From Deltaproteobacteria bacterium (GTDB lineage Bacteria; Desulfobacterota; Desulfarculia; Desulfarculales; Desulfarculaceae): a stretch of DNA of 64,000 bases. The stretch is taken from assembly GCA_020444165.1 (NCBI GenBank), contig JAHLLK010000022.1, positions 1-64,000 on the forward strand, read 5' to 3'. The position numbers and the translations under genes are program-made. The notes beneath the pieces are model-generated. The model was not told the DNA's origin and ran no database searches. It was given only the letters and a program-made list of their open reading frames with translations. Position 1 is the first letter of the stretch. Each line of letters begins with the position of its first letter. This document shows, piece by piece, positions 17,232-25,633 of the stretch.

Positions 17232-18547
17232 GGCTTTTGGGGGGAGGGGCGCCGGCGGGGCCGGGGCCGAGGGAGCCCCCGGGGATTCTCTCCCGGAGCG
17301 CCTCCCCACCCCCACGGAGGGGAAAGGGAGCCTGCCGGCACACGGCGCAGACTACGCTTATTTGTCTCGCCCTTGGTTTTTGTTCCAATCTGAAAAAATC
17401 TGGCAATGCCTTTCTTGAAATGCACAATACCTGCCTTTTTTTATCTATAACTATATGGCGCTTCGCCCCGTTTTTCAGGCCGGCAGCAAGGGCATCGTCC
17501 CTCATCCGCCATTTTTTGGGGCAACCAAAGGATAAATCAATACCAAAAACCTGGGAAAACGCCGCCGCCGCATGTCTGGAGCGCTCAATCAGGGGCAATA
17601 CTCATATTATGCGGCTTGACGCGGCGAATATAGGCCGCCCGGGCGGGGGCGGTTTGGCGATATTACAAACCGATCAGCTTGGCAGTTTGGCCAAAAGCCG
17701 CAATTATCATGCCATTTGCAAAAAGAGACAAAATGACAACACTTCTCAGTTGCGAACGGTTGTTGAATGACTACCATAAAGGGAGAGAATGGCAGGGTGA
17801 AATGAAGAGCCGGAGGGGCAACCTCGGAGGCTTGCAGCCGGGCGGAGCCAAGGGGCGGCCAAGGGGAGGGCATCTGCGGCCAGACGGGAATTGGATGGTC
17901 AATATACCTAGCCATAACGCCAGGTTAAACTGACAAGTTCCCGGGAGGGGGCAAGCTCTCGGGTCTTGTTTCAGTATGGCAGTGTTTCTATCCCGCAAGA
18001 AATGCGCCTGTGGGCCAGTAAGAAAGAAGCTTAGATCAAACAAGAAATAGGCTTGGTTGATCTAAGAATAAATTACCTAGTAAACTAAGAATTAAACCGC
18101 CATTTTATGGAAAAAAATACACCCATTAGAATGACTCTATTCAGGTATGGTTTCCAACTGGTCTATTGAGATAAGGTAATACTGAGGCAAGAGATTTACG
18201 GCCGGACTGCTCGCGCGGCAAAGAAGGACAGCAAAGCCTGGAAAACCAGCAGGGTGTGCGGCTGGAAGTGTCAGGCGCGAGAGATATCCCGACCGAAATT
18301 AGGTTCACGGTTTCCGCGAACCGTGACCGGCTAAATACAAAAACAAATTACAGCCTGGATAACTTTTCGGGGATGAAGTCGGACGGACAACTCCTGGCCG
18401 CGAGGTTTGAGGCGCCGAGCGAAAAGGGGTTACTGTAGGGCTTTCCTCGAAAACTGGTGTCGCAGAGTTCGAACCTGTGTTTTGCAATGACACGGGTTCA
18501 ACCAGGGGGATCAGAAAGCCGTGTTTGGGTTTGAGAAGGAGGAAACT
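17232..18547. other. Long lower-GC intergenic region before the multicopper oxidase
   Basis: About 1.3 kb, clearly poorer in GC than its surroundings from about 17400 to 18400, with no convincing gene. A minus-strand open frame at 17122-17598 is antisense to the tRNA and rejected. Visible structures are a hairpin with CGGTT/AACCG arms near 18302-18326 (GGTTCACGGTTTCC against CGAACCGTGACC), and an imperfect stem at 18467-18502 (GAACCTGTGT/ACACGGGTTC) just before the oxidase RBS that could influence its translation. The composition suggests acquired or decayed DNA. Confidence 0.5.
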
Positions 18548-21500
18548 TTGACTAAGAGGCGCTCGAGAACCTTGCTGGTCCTGAGTTTGGCCATGGCTGT
18601 TGCCGCCTGGGGATGGGCGGCGCCGGCTGGCTACGCGGCGACCTCGCATGGCATAGGCCATAGTCCTTATGGGATGAATCCCTTGGACATGAAACTGACC
18701 ACCCCTGCCATGCGCCAAGCGGCGGCTGAGCGGGCCAAGGCCGCCCGGGCCGCGGCCGCGGGTGGCGCCAAAATGGGCGGCGTCTATGCCGCGCCCACCC
18801 CGGGCCAGGTCCCGGACTACTTTGGCGTTTACCCCAACTACGCCACCAGCCCGCTGCCCCGGCTTGATGGCGGCGGGAACCCCATTCCCGGCACGGGCAT
18901 GCGGAAGTTCATCGACGGCCTGCCCGGCTTGGGCGAGGCCAACCAGAACAACCTGGGGCAGTATCTGCCGGTGGCGGTGAAGGACGTAGTCACCTACCCG
19001 GACGCGGACTACTACGAGATCGCGGCGGTCCAGTTCTTTGAGCAGATGCACACCGACCTGCCCCCCACCCAGCTCCGCGGCTATGTGCAGTTGGAGACCC
19101 CGCAGAACGCGGCGACCTCCAAGCACATTCCCCTGGGCGGCGGCTACTTCGGGTATGACAATCCGCATTACCTGGGGCCCATCATCGCGGCCACCAAGGA
19201 CCATCCGGTCCGCATCAAGTTCCGCAACCTGCTGCCTTCCGGCGCGGGCGGCAACTTGTTCATCCCGACCGACACCACCTACATGGGCGCGGGCCTGGGC
19301 CCGGACGGCGTGACCATGTACACCCAGAACCGGGTGAGCACCCACTTGCACGGTGGTCACACCCCCTGGATCAGTGACGGTACGCCCCACCAGTGGGTCA
19401 CTCCGGCCGACGAGGTGACCCCCTATCCCAAGGGGGCCAGCGTGGCCTACGTGCCGGACATGGACGGCGGCGTGGAGCCGGCCGGCACCTACACCTTCTA
19501 CTACACCAACCAGCAGAGCGCCCGGCTCATGTTCTATCATGACCACGCGCTGGGTATCACCCGCTTGAACGTGTACGCCGGTATGGTGGCGGGCTACCTC
19601 GTCACCGATCCCACCGAGCAGGCTCTGATCGCCAACGGCACCTTCCCGGCCGACTCGATCCCGCTGTTGATTCAGGACAAGACCTACGTGCCGGACAACA
19701 CCACGCCCTTCACCAATAGTGTCGGCACCTTCGCCTCCCAGCTCGAGGCCCAGGACCCCACCTGGGACACCGCGGCCTGGGGCGGCTTTGGTCAGCTCTG
19801 GTTCCCCCACGTGTACATGCCCAACCAGAATCCCTATGACATCAGCGGCGCCAACGCCATGGGCCGCTGGGACTACGGCGCCTGGTTCTGGCCGCCCTTC
19901 ACCGGCCTGGTCTATGGCCCCATCGCCAACCCCTACTTTGGGCAGCCCGGCCAGCCGGAGTACATTCCCGGCACGCCTGACGCGCGCCTGATCTCTCCCT
20001 CCGGCGTGCCTGAGTCCTTCATGGACACCCCGGTCATCAACGGTACGGCCTATCCCTACTTGAACGTGGATCCCAAGCCTTACCGCTTCCGCATCCTGAA
20101 CGGGGCCAACGACCGTTTCTGGAACCTGTCTTTGTGGGTGGCCGACAACACCGGCTACATTTCCCCGGTTTCCGGCAAGCCCACCGAAGTGAAGATGGTT
20201 CCCTTCAACTCCGCCCAAAACGGCATCACCCCCTTCCCGGAGTGGTGGTACAGCGTGGGCATACCGTTCTCCCTGGATGACCGCGTGGGCGGCGTGCCCG
20301 ACCCGACCACCCGCGGTCCGGCCATGGTCCAGGTGGCCACGGAAGGCGGCATCTTGCCCGCTCCCGCGGTGATCCTGAACCAGCCGGTCAACTACACCTA
20401 TGACCGCCGTAACATCGTGATCCTGAACGTCGAGCAGAAGGCCCTGTTCCTGGGCCCGGCCGAGCGGGCGGAAGTCATCGTGGACTTCGCTCCCTTTGCC
20501 GGCAAGACCCTGATCCTTTACAACGACAGCCCGGCTCCGGTGCCGGCCGGCGACCCCCGGCAGGACTACTACACCAACAGCCCGGACCTTACCGACACTG
20601 GTGGCGCTCCCAGCATCCAGCCCGGCTACGGCCCCAACACCCGCACCATCATGCAGATCCGGGTTGGCGGCAGCGGCGGCCCCGGTGGCGTGGACTATGT
20701 GAACCCGACCATCCTGTCCAAGCTGCAGACCAACCTGCCTCCGGCCTTTGCCGCTTCGCAGCATCCCATCATCGTGCCGCAGGAAGTCTATAACCCGGTC
20801 TACGGCACCACGGTGGTGGACGCCCCGGGCAAGAACTTCGGCACCATTCAGACCACCACCATGACCTTCACCCCCATCGGCCAGACCAACGAGCTGACCA
20901 TGGAGATGAACCCCAAGGCCATCATCGAGGACTTTACGGTCGACTTCGGCCGCATGAACGCCATTCTGGGCGTGGAGCTTCCCCATACCAACGTCACCAA
21001 CCAGACCTCCATCATCCAGGGCTACATCGATCCCCCCACCGAGATCATCAAGCTGACCTCGGTGACCAACCCGCCCCCCATCGGGGAAGCGGCCGACGGC
21101 ACCCAGATTTGGAAGATCACCCACAACGGTGTGGACACGCACTCGATCCACTTCCACTTGGCCGACGTGCAGTTGGTCAACCGGGTGGGCTGGGACGGCG
21201 CCATCTACAAGCCGGACCCCAACGAGTCCGGTTGGAAGGACACCATCCGGATGAATCCCCTCGAGGATGTCATCGTCGCCCACCGTCCCTTCGACCTCCG
21301 GAACCTGCCCTTCAAGGTGAAGAACAGCGTCCGGTTGTTGGATCCGACCATGCCCGAGGGTGACCCTTCCACCTTCATCAACGTGAACCCCCTGGGCAAC
21401 CCGGTCACCGTGACCAACCACATGGTCAACTACGGTTGGGAGTATGTGTGGCACTGCCACTTGCTGGGCCACGAAGAGAACGACATGATGCGGGCCCTGG

Positions 21501-22270
21501 CCATTGCCGCGCCGCCCGACGATCCCAGCAACTGCTCCGTGGCCATCACGGGCACCGGCGCCAGCCGCAAGGCCGTGGTGAACTGGCATGACAACTCCAT
21601 CAACGAGACCAAGTTCGTCATCCAGCGGGCCACCAACTCCAACTTCACGGGCAACCTGACCACCTTCAGCGTGGGCGCGAACACCACCGGTTACGTCGAC
21701 ACCGTCGGCAGCAACGTCCCGAACTTCTACTACCGGGTGCGGGCCGACAACGTGGTCGGTGACACGACCACGGGTTACGAGCGGATCACGGCCAGCTCCG
21801 GCTTCTCCAACGGCGCCAACGCGCTGGGCACCTTCGGCTTGAAGAGGATGTACCGGGTGTACAACCCGAACCTGTTCCAGCACGTGTTCACCACCGACGT
21901 GAAGGAGCGCAACGCCCTGGTCAGCCTGGGTTGGCGGGATGAGTCCACTCCCATCCCCTTCCAGGTGATCAACAGCAACGCGTCGGGCAGCCAGCGGGTG
22001 TTCCGTCTGTACAACCCCAGCACTGGGGCGCACTACCTGACCCTGCGGGCCGGCGAGCGCGCCGCCCTCTTGGCCCTGGGCTGGCTCTCCGAGAGGAGCC
22101 AGGGCTACCTGTTCCCCGGCACCGTGCTGGGCGCCAGTCGGGTGTTCACCCTCTATGAGATGAACATCGGCGACCACGTCTACACTGCCAACGCCAACGA
22201 GCGGGCCTGGATTCTGACCAACCTGCCCACTTGGCAGGCCCAGTCCGATCTGGGCTACGGCTTCCGGTAG
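18548..22270 (+). CDS. Secreted multicopper oxidase with FnIII-like and DUF5648-like C-terminus
   Basis: A 1240-residue exported oxidase that would couple oxidation of a substrate (metal ion or phenolic) to reduction of O2. TTG 18548 is chosen because GAAGGAGG lies 5 nt upstream and a signal peptide follows (TLLVLSLAMAVAAWGWAAPAGYA); a GTG at 18521 is in frame but lacks an SD. Copper motifs are complete: THLHGGH (His266, His268), FYHDHALG (His331, His333), HSIHFHLAD (His865, His868, His870), and WHCHLLGHEENDMM (His969-Cys970-His971, His975, Met980). A fibronectin-III-like domain follows at about 998-1090. The last 140 residues are repeats (YRVYNPNLFQHVFTT, FRLYNPSTGAHYLT) seen also at the ends of the two decaheme cytochromes. 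The spacing between the copper motifs is longer than in CotA-type enzymes. Confidence 0.92.
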   Translation: MTKRRSRTLLVLSLAMAVAAWGWAAPAGYAATSHGIGHSPYGMNPLDMKLTTPAMRQAAAERAKAARAAAAGGAKMGGVYAAPTPGQVPDYFGVYPNYATSPLPRLDGGGNPIPGTGMRKFIDGLPGLGEANQNNLGQYLPVAVKDVVTYPDADYYEIAAVQFFEQMHTDLPPTQLRGYVQLETPQNAATSKHIPLGGGYFGYDNPHYLGPIIAATKDHPVRIKFRNLLPSGAGGNLFIPTDTTYMGAGLGPDGVTMYTQNRVSTHLHGGHTPWISDGTPHQWVTPADEVTPYPKGASVAYVPDMDGGVEPAGTYTFYYTNQQSARLMFYHDHALGITRLNVYAGMVAGYLVTDPTEQALIANGTFPADSIPLLIQDKTYVPDNTTPFTNSVGTFASQLEAQDPTWDTAAWGGFGQLWFPHVYMPNQNPYDISGANAMGRWDYGAWFWPPFTGLVYGPIANPYFGQPGQPEYIPGTPDARLISPSGVPESFMDTPVINGTAYPYLNVDPKPYRFRILNGANDRFWNLSLWVADNTGYISPVSGKPTEVKMVPFNSAQNGITPFPEWWYSVGIPFSLDDRVGGVPDPTTRGPAMVQVATEGGILPAPAVILNQPVNYTYDRRNIVILNVEQKALFLGPAERAEVIVDFAPFAGKTLILYNDSPAPVPAGDPRQDYYTNSPDLTDTGGAPSIQPGYGPNTRTIMQIRVGGSGGPGGVDYVNPTILSKLQTNLPPAFAASQHPIIVPQEVYNPVYGTTVVDAPGKNFGTIQTTTMTFTPIGQTNELTMEMNPKAIIEDFTVDFGRMNAILGVELPHTNVTNQTSIIQGYIDPPTEIIKLTSVTNPPPIGEAADGTQIWKITHNGVDTHSIHFHLADVQLVNRVGWDGAIYKPDPNESGWKDTIRMNPLEDVIVAHRPFDLRNLPFKVKNSVRLLDPTMPEGDPSTFINVNPLGNPVTVTNHMVNYGWEYVWHCHLLGHEENDMMRALAIAAPPDDPSNCSVAITGTGASRKAVVNWHDNSINETKFVIQRATNSNFTGNLTTFSVGANTTGYVDTVGSNVPNFYYRVRADNVVGDTTTGYERITASSGFSNGANALGTFGLKRMYRVYNPNLFQHVFTTDVKERNALVSLGWRDESTPIPFQVINSNASGSQRVFRLYNPSTGAHYLTLRAGERAALLALGWLSERSQGYLFPGTVLGASRVFTLYEMNIGDHVYTANANERAWILTNLPTWQAQSDLGYGFR

Positions 22271-22299
22271 GATCTAAACCTAACTGCTAGGCCTTTGCC

Positions 22300-22333
22300 G
22301 CCGGCTCCCCCCTCGGGGGGAGCCGGCTTTTTT
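22300..22333 (+). terminator. Terminator of the multicopper oxidase gene
   Basis: GCCGGCTCCCCCC at 22300-22312 pairs perfectly with GGGGGGAGCCGGC, followed by six T. Confidence 0.95.
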
Positions 22334-22390
22334 AGGGCTCCGGCCTGCTGGTTTTTCGGGGAAAAATATTTCCCTTCCGAAAAATAGTGT

Positions 22391-22420
22391 TTGACGGCAG
22401 GCGCGCTTGTTAGCTACGAT
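22391..22420 (+). promoter_or_regulatory. Sigma-70-type promoter of the DUF3795 gene
   Basis: TTGACG at 22391-22396 and TACGAT at 22415-22420 with an 18-bp spacer; the leader is about 100 nt. Confidence 0.55.
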
Positions 22421-22527
22421 GCAGCTACAATGTAATCATGTGGGGTTGGTTCGGCCCCGGTTGGTTCCGTATGGGGGCCAGGGGCCGAACGGCGGGAGCC
22501 CTGCCCCAAGGGAAGGAGGGGGAGCAC

Positions 22528-23028
22528 ATGGCCGTGAACCCGGAGCTGGTGGCGCCGTGCGGGCTTTACTGCGGAGTCTGCGCCATCCTGATCGCGGACC
22601 GCGACAACAACGAAAAGTTCAAGGAAAGGCTGGTGGGGCTGTACCAGGGGGGTGATCCCGCGAAGGGCGCCCTGCCCGGGGCCGAGGTGCTGACTACGGC
22701 GGACATCAAATGCTCGGGCTGCAGGTCCGCCGCGCCCTTTGTCTACTGCCGGCAGTGCAAGATCAAGGATTGCACCGGGGAGCGTGGCTACGAGGGCTGC
22801 CACCAGTGCGACGAGTTCCCCTGCGCGCACATAGAGAATTTCCCCATGGCGGTGGGCAAGGCGGTGATCCTCAGGTCCATCCCCCATTGGCGCGAGAAGG
22901 GCACCGAGCAGTACGTGGCCGACGAGATCGCCCGCCACACCTGCCCCTCCTGCGGCAACCTGCTGTTCCGCGGGGCTTCCCGCTGCAACAAGTGCAAGGC
23001 CGCGGTGGTCACGGATCTGCCGGCCTAG
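22528..23028 (+). CDS. DUF3795-type cysteine-rich protein
   Basis: A 166-residue soluble protein rich in paired cysteines. APCGLYCGVCAI near the N-terminus is the signature of DUF3795. It continues with IKCSGCRSA, YCRQCKIKDC, GCHQCDEFPC and a C-terminal zinc-ribbon-like TCPSCGNLLFRGASRCNKCKA. The cysteines could hold Zn or Fe-S; the biochemical role is not known. The start has GGAAGGAGGGGG directly upstream. It is a single gene with its own promoter. Confidence 0.8.
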   Translation: MAVNPELVAPCGLYCGVCAILIADRDNNEKFKERLVGLYQGGDPAKGALPGAEVLTTADIKCSGCRSAAPFVYCRQCKIKDCTGERGYEGCHQCDEFPCAHIENFPMAVGKAVILRSIPHWREKGTEQYVADEIARHTCPSCGNLLFRGASRCNKCKAAVVTDLPA

Positions 23029-23280
23029 CTGGCAGCGGTAGAGAATGGCAAAGCCCGGGCCGATCACGGTCCGGGCCGGATCACCGGCAAGGTCCTCGTC
23101 AAACGGCGGGGGCTTTCTCGTCCGCGGACACGTTGAACAACTCCCTCCTTGATTTGACCTCGAAAAGCGAGCAATTAGGTGCGGTGACCCTGGGTCGGCC
23201 AGCCAGGTATCTTCAAGTCTCGAACGGGAGACTTGTCCCGGCCGTCCGGGTCCGTCCGGCTGGCATTTCGAATCACCGAT

Positions 23281-23538
23281 CATATTGAGAGCATTGCACG
23301 GGGCGTCCTGCCCCGTGCAATGTCGGCTTGGCAAAAACGTGACTCCACCCCAGCAAGCAGAGCTTGCCGGGGGCCCGGGTTTTGCCAAGCCTCACAAATT
23401 GCAAGCTTTTTTAAGCTTGCAATTTGGCGGGCCATCCTTGGCCCGCATCGGCCATTGCTTGCCGTAATCATGTTTCACAGCCAGTTTTGGTATAATATCA
23501 ACATGATTTATGTGTTTCACCATGCAATGGCCTCATAT
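23281..23538 (-). repeat. Modular hairpin repeat, copy B (258 bp)
   Basis: Read on the plus strand: TTGCACGGGGC/GCCCCGTGCAA (23294-23320); CTTGGCAAAA/TTTTGCCAAG (23327-23389) enclosing CCCCAGCAAGC/GCTTGCCGGGG; CAAATTGCAAGCTT/AAGCTTGCAATTTG (23394-23426); GCGGGCCA/TGGCCCGC (23427-23446); then an AT-rich part with GGCCATTGC ... GCAATGGCC and AATCATGTT ... AACATGATT nested arms. Copy C has the same length and about 94% identity by eye. Confidence 0.85.
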
Positions 23539-23672
23539 TATCTGATAAATATTAATATTTTGAATTGTCTTGTTCGGCGGGCGGCGCTAGCTCATACTAT
23601 AAGGAAGAGTAATGACTTCTGCCGCCTTAAACCAATCCAGCCCAAAAGGCTGAATTAGCAAGGAGTAATTTC

Positions 23673-23852
23673 ATGAAATCCAGCACAAAAAATCAGGCGG
23701 AAGGCAAGTTTCACGAGGTGAAAGGCAAGGTCGTGGAAATGGCCGGTAAGGTGAGCCTTGACAGTGACTTGGAAGCTGAAGGCAAGGCGGAAAACCGGGC
23801 CGGGAAAGTCCAAAAAAAAGTTGGTGAAATCGAGCAAGTCATTGGAAAGTAG
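23673..23852 (+). CDS. CsbD-family stress protein
   Basis: A 59-residue hydrophilic protein with the CsbD pattern: NQAEGKFHEVKGKVVEMAGK, then LEAEGKAENRAGKVQKKVGEIEQ. CsbD-like proteins are small, helical and made under general stress in many bacteria; biochemical function is unclear. ATG 23673 has AAGGAG 7 nt upstream. A BON lipoprotein gene follows 107 bp later in the same direction, possibly on the same transcript. Confidence 0.9.
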   Translation: MKSSTKNQAEGKFHEVKGKVVEMAGKVSLDSDLEAEGKAENRAGKVQKKVGEIEQVIGK

Positions 23853-23959
23853 TATTTCTATCTGATGTATTATCAGCATTATCATATGGTTGGGGCGGCC
23901 TTGCCGCCGACTATCACCGGTCTGTACCGATAGGTACCCCAAAAGGTGGAGACGGTGCC

Positions 23960-24274
23960 ATGTTGCGTTTGAGACGCGTTTGTAGCTTGGTGATTTGCCT
24001 CTGGTTGCTGGCCATGTTCTTGGGGTGCGCCGCCACGCCCACCCAGGAAAGCACTGGCCAATACGTCGATGATTCGGTCATTACGACCAAGGTAAAAGCT
24101 GCCATTTTGGCTGAGCCTACCTTGAAGACCTTCCAAATAGGTGTCGAGACGTTCAAGGGAGAGGTTCAATTGAGCGGTTTTGTGGATTCCGCCGACCGAG
24201 TCCGAAAAGCCAGCCAGATTGCCCTCGGCGTCGCAGGTGTCAAATCAGTGAAAAACAATTTAATCGTCAAATAG
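23960..24274 (+). CDS. BON-domain lipoprotein
   Basis: A 104-residue lipoprotein. The signal peptide ends in a lipobox (MFLGCAA, lipidated Cys near residue 23). One BON domain follows: DDSVITTKVKAAILAEP, then GVETFKGEVQLSGFVDS and VAGVKSVKNNLIV. BON domains bind phospholipid or peptidoglycan-associated surfaces and occur in OsmY-type envelope stress proteins. The RBS AAGGTGGA precedes ATG 23960. With CsbD and DUF3309 nearby it forms a small envelope/osmotic-stress group. Confidence 0.9.
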   Translation: MLRLRRVCSLVICLWLLAMFLGCAATPTQESTGQYVDDSVITTKVKAAILAEPTLKTFQIGVETFKGEVQLSGFVDSADRVRKASQIALGVAGVKSVKNNLIVK

Positions 24275-25075
24275 TGGCGCGCTCCAAACTATCGGTCAAA
24301 CGTCTTTGGCGGGGTTGACGGCAATCCAACCGGAAAATGCACCCATCCTCCTAGACTTTTTCAACTGTTATGCGGCCAAACGCGATTTTGCTGGACCTCC
24401 AAGATCGATGTTTTTTGCAAAAGCGCGCTGCTTGGCTTACCCTCTCTGCCCTTTGGCAGGCAGTGTTGCAACCGCTTCCCCTGCTGGTTGTTCACATCCC
24501 GCCGCAGCTCCGGCCAAGGCGGCCGGCAGACGAGGATTTCTCGGGCGGGTGCCGCCCTGGCTCAAGGCTCGGGGCCCTCGGTACCGCAGCCTCGAACCCC
24601 CTGCGTTTGGGTGCCGACCACCAGGAGATCATTGCACGGCATTTACTGACTAACAATAATTATAACAACCACTTATCTAATTTTTTGATAGTTTTTGGTT
24701 ACAATGGTCTCGTGAGACTTGGCAAAACCCGGGCCCCCGGCAGGCTCTGCTTGCTGGGGTGGAGTCACGCTTTTGCCAAGCCGATCGTTGCACAAGGCAT
24801 GGAGCCTTGTGCAACAGTCTCACCAAGGGAGTAGGCGGTTCGCCCTTCGATATGCGAGCAGAGAAGATGATCGAGCCAGGGCGCTGGCCGTCCCTGGCGC
24901 AGACCGGGGTAAGCCCCGACCAGCGGCGAACCAGCGAGCGGGCTTCAAACTGAGGATCGGAACCATAACAATCAGATCTGGTGCCTTTTGAACGGGGCGG
25001 CCAGTCCCCGGATCTGCGGTCAAGGGGCTAGATCAACTTTTTGGGCCAGAATATTGGCAGAGCGGAGAGACGAAA
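24275..25075. other. Intergenic region holding repeat copy D
   Basis: 800 bp without a recognisable gene. The open frames present have no SD and no family features. An AT-rich segment (24640-24710) precedes repeat copy D. The stretch 24835-25060 contains weak hairpins only. Confidence 0.5.
24712..24823 (+). repeat. Modular hairpin repeat, copy D (partial)
   Basis: Only two modules are present. CTTGGCAAAA/TTTTGCCAAG (24718-24780) carries the same GC-rich insert with inner GGCAGGC/GCTTGCT as copies B and C, in opposite orientation. TTGCACAAGGC/GCCTTGTGCAA (24788-24814) follows. An outer 7-bp stem GTGAGAC/GTCTCAC closes the unit. Compared with copy B, the second hairpin changes GGGGC/GCCCC to AAGGC/GCCTT, keeping all pairs. 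Confidence 0.75.
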
Positions 25076-25231
25076 ATGTTGGGAACCATATTGGTGATAA
25101 TCTTGATCCTTTTGCTGGTGGGCACCCTGCCCACCTGGCCCCACAGCCGAAGATGGGGCGTTTATCCCAGCTCTCTACTGGGGCTGATCCTGGTGATCGT
25201 GATCGTACTTCTTTTACTGGGCCGTATCTGA
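25076..25231 (+). CDS. DUF3309-type small membrane protein
   Basis: A 51-residue hydrophobic peptide with two membrane segments (TILVIILILLLVGTLPTWP and GLILVIVIVLLLLG) joined by the conserved PHSRRWGVYPSSLLG loop characteristic of DUF3309. Function unknown; homologs accompany stress and envelope genes. AGCGGAGAG lies about 6 nt upstream of ATG 25076. Its position after the CsbD and BON genes supports a common theme. Confidence 0.88.
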   Translation: MLGTILVIILILLLVGTLPTWPHSRRWGVYPSSLLGLILVIVIVLLLLGRI

Positions 25232-25633
25232 CCAGGGTCTGGTTTCCCTGAAAGTGATACGCGGCTTCCGGGGAGCGCCCCGGAGGCTTGCCCAGACGGT
25301 CAGGCTAAAAGGACGAGCTGATTAAGCGGCATGACAAATACACGTTGTGCCAGGTATCGCTTCAAAGAGCCAGGCCGGCCTTTTTTTGACCCCCTGCTAG
25401 CAGGCTGTTGAAAAACAGCCCGATAGGCGCGCCAGGGAAGGTGCACCAAATTGCGCGGCCTTGAAAAGGCAAGCAATTTGTCCATCTTGGCAAAACGACG
25501 CTTTTGCCAAGATGGGTTGAAAAAGGCCATGGATGGACTTTTTCAACACCCTGCCAGACAGAAAATGGCGCTATTGCCAACCCGGGCCGGTCACGGCCCG
25601 GGCTCCTCGGCTGGGGTCACTCGCCCCGGCCCC
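25232..25633. other. Intergenic region with several hairpins
   Basis: It contains GCTTCCGGGG/CCCCGGAGGC (25264-25287), repeat copy E (25397-25556), TGGCGC/ATTGCCA (25566-25579) and CCCGGGCC/GGCCCGGG (25581-25602). The last resembles a hairpin at 23050-23073 after the DUF3795 gene. Confidence 0.6.
25397..25556 (+). repeat. Modular hairpin repeat, copy E
   Basis: It starts at CTAG (25397), then GCAGGCTGTT/AACAGCCCG; GGCGCGCC; CAAATTGC-GCGGCCTT/AAGGC-AAGCAATTTG (25446-25480); CATCTTGGCAAAA/CTTTTGCCAAGATG (25482-25514); GTTGAAAAAG/CTTTTTCAAC (25516-25547). It is in the same order and orientation as copy A and is the reverse complement of copy F. Confidence 0.8.

Noticed and set aside
17122..17598. 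158-residue minus-strand open frame ending in MQGLEPRTLRI
   Set aside because: Its C-terminus is the antisense of the tRNA gene, a well-known false protein, and the rest crosses the tRNA terminator. No SD and no family features.
18210..18260. GACAGCAAAGCC-like string before the multicopper oxidase that recalls the c-di-GMP-I riboswitch core
   Set aside because: The required GCAAACC arm, GAAA loop and GGTAGGTAGC-type second stem are missing, so the resemblance is limited to one short string.
18305..22177. 1290-residue minus-strand open frame opposite the multicopper oxidase
   Set aside because: A mirror of a high-GC coding strand: His/Gly/Val-rich low-complexity translation without domains. 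The plus strand has signal peptide, copper motifs and SD. The same applies to minus-strand frames at 45850-47799 and 48243-50360.
24306..24834. Open frames of 115-154 residues between the BON and DUF3309 genes
   Set aside because: They run through repeat copy D, have no SD and no recognisable protein features.
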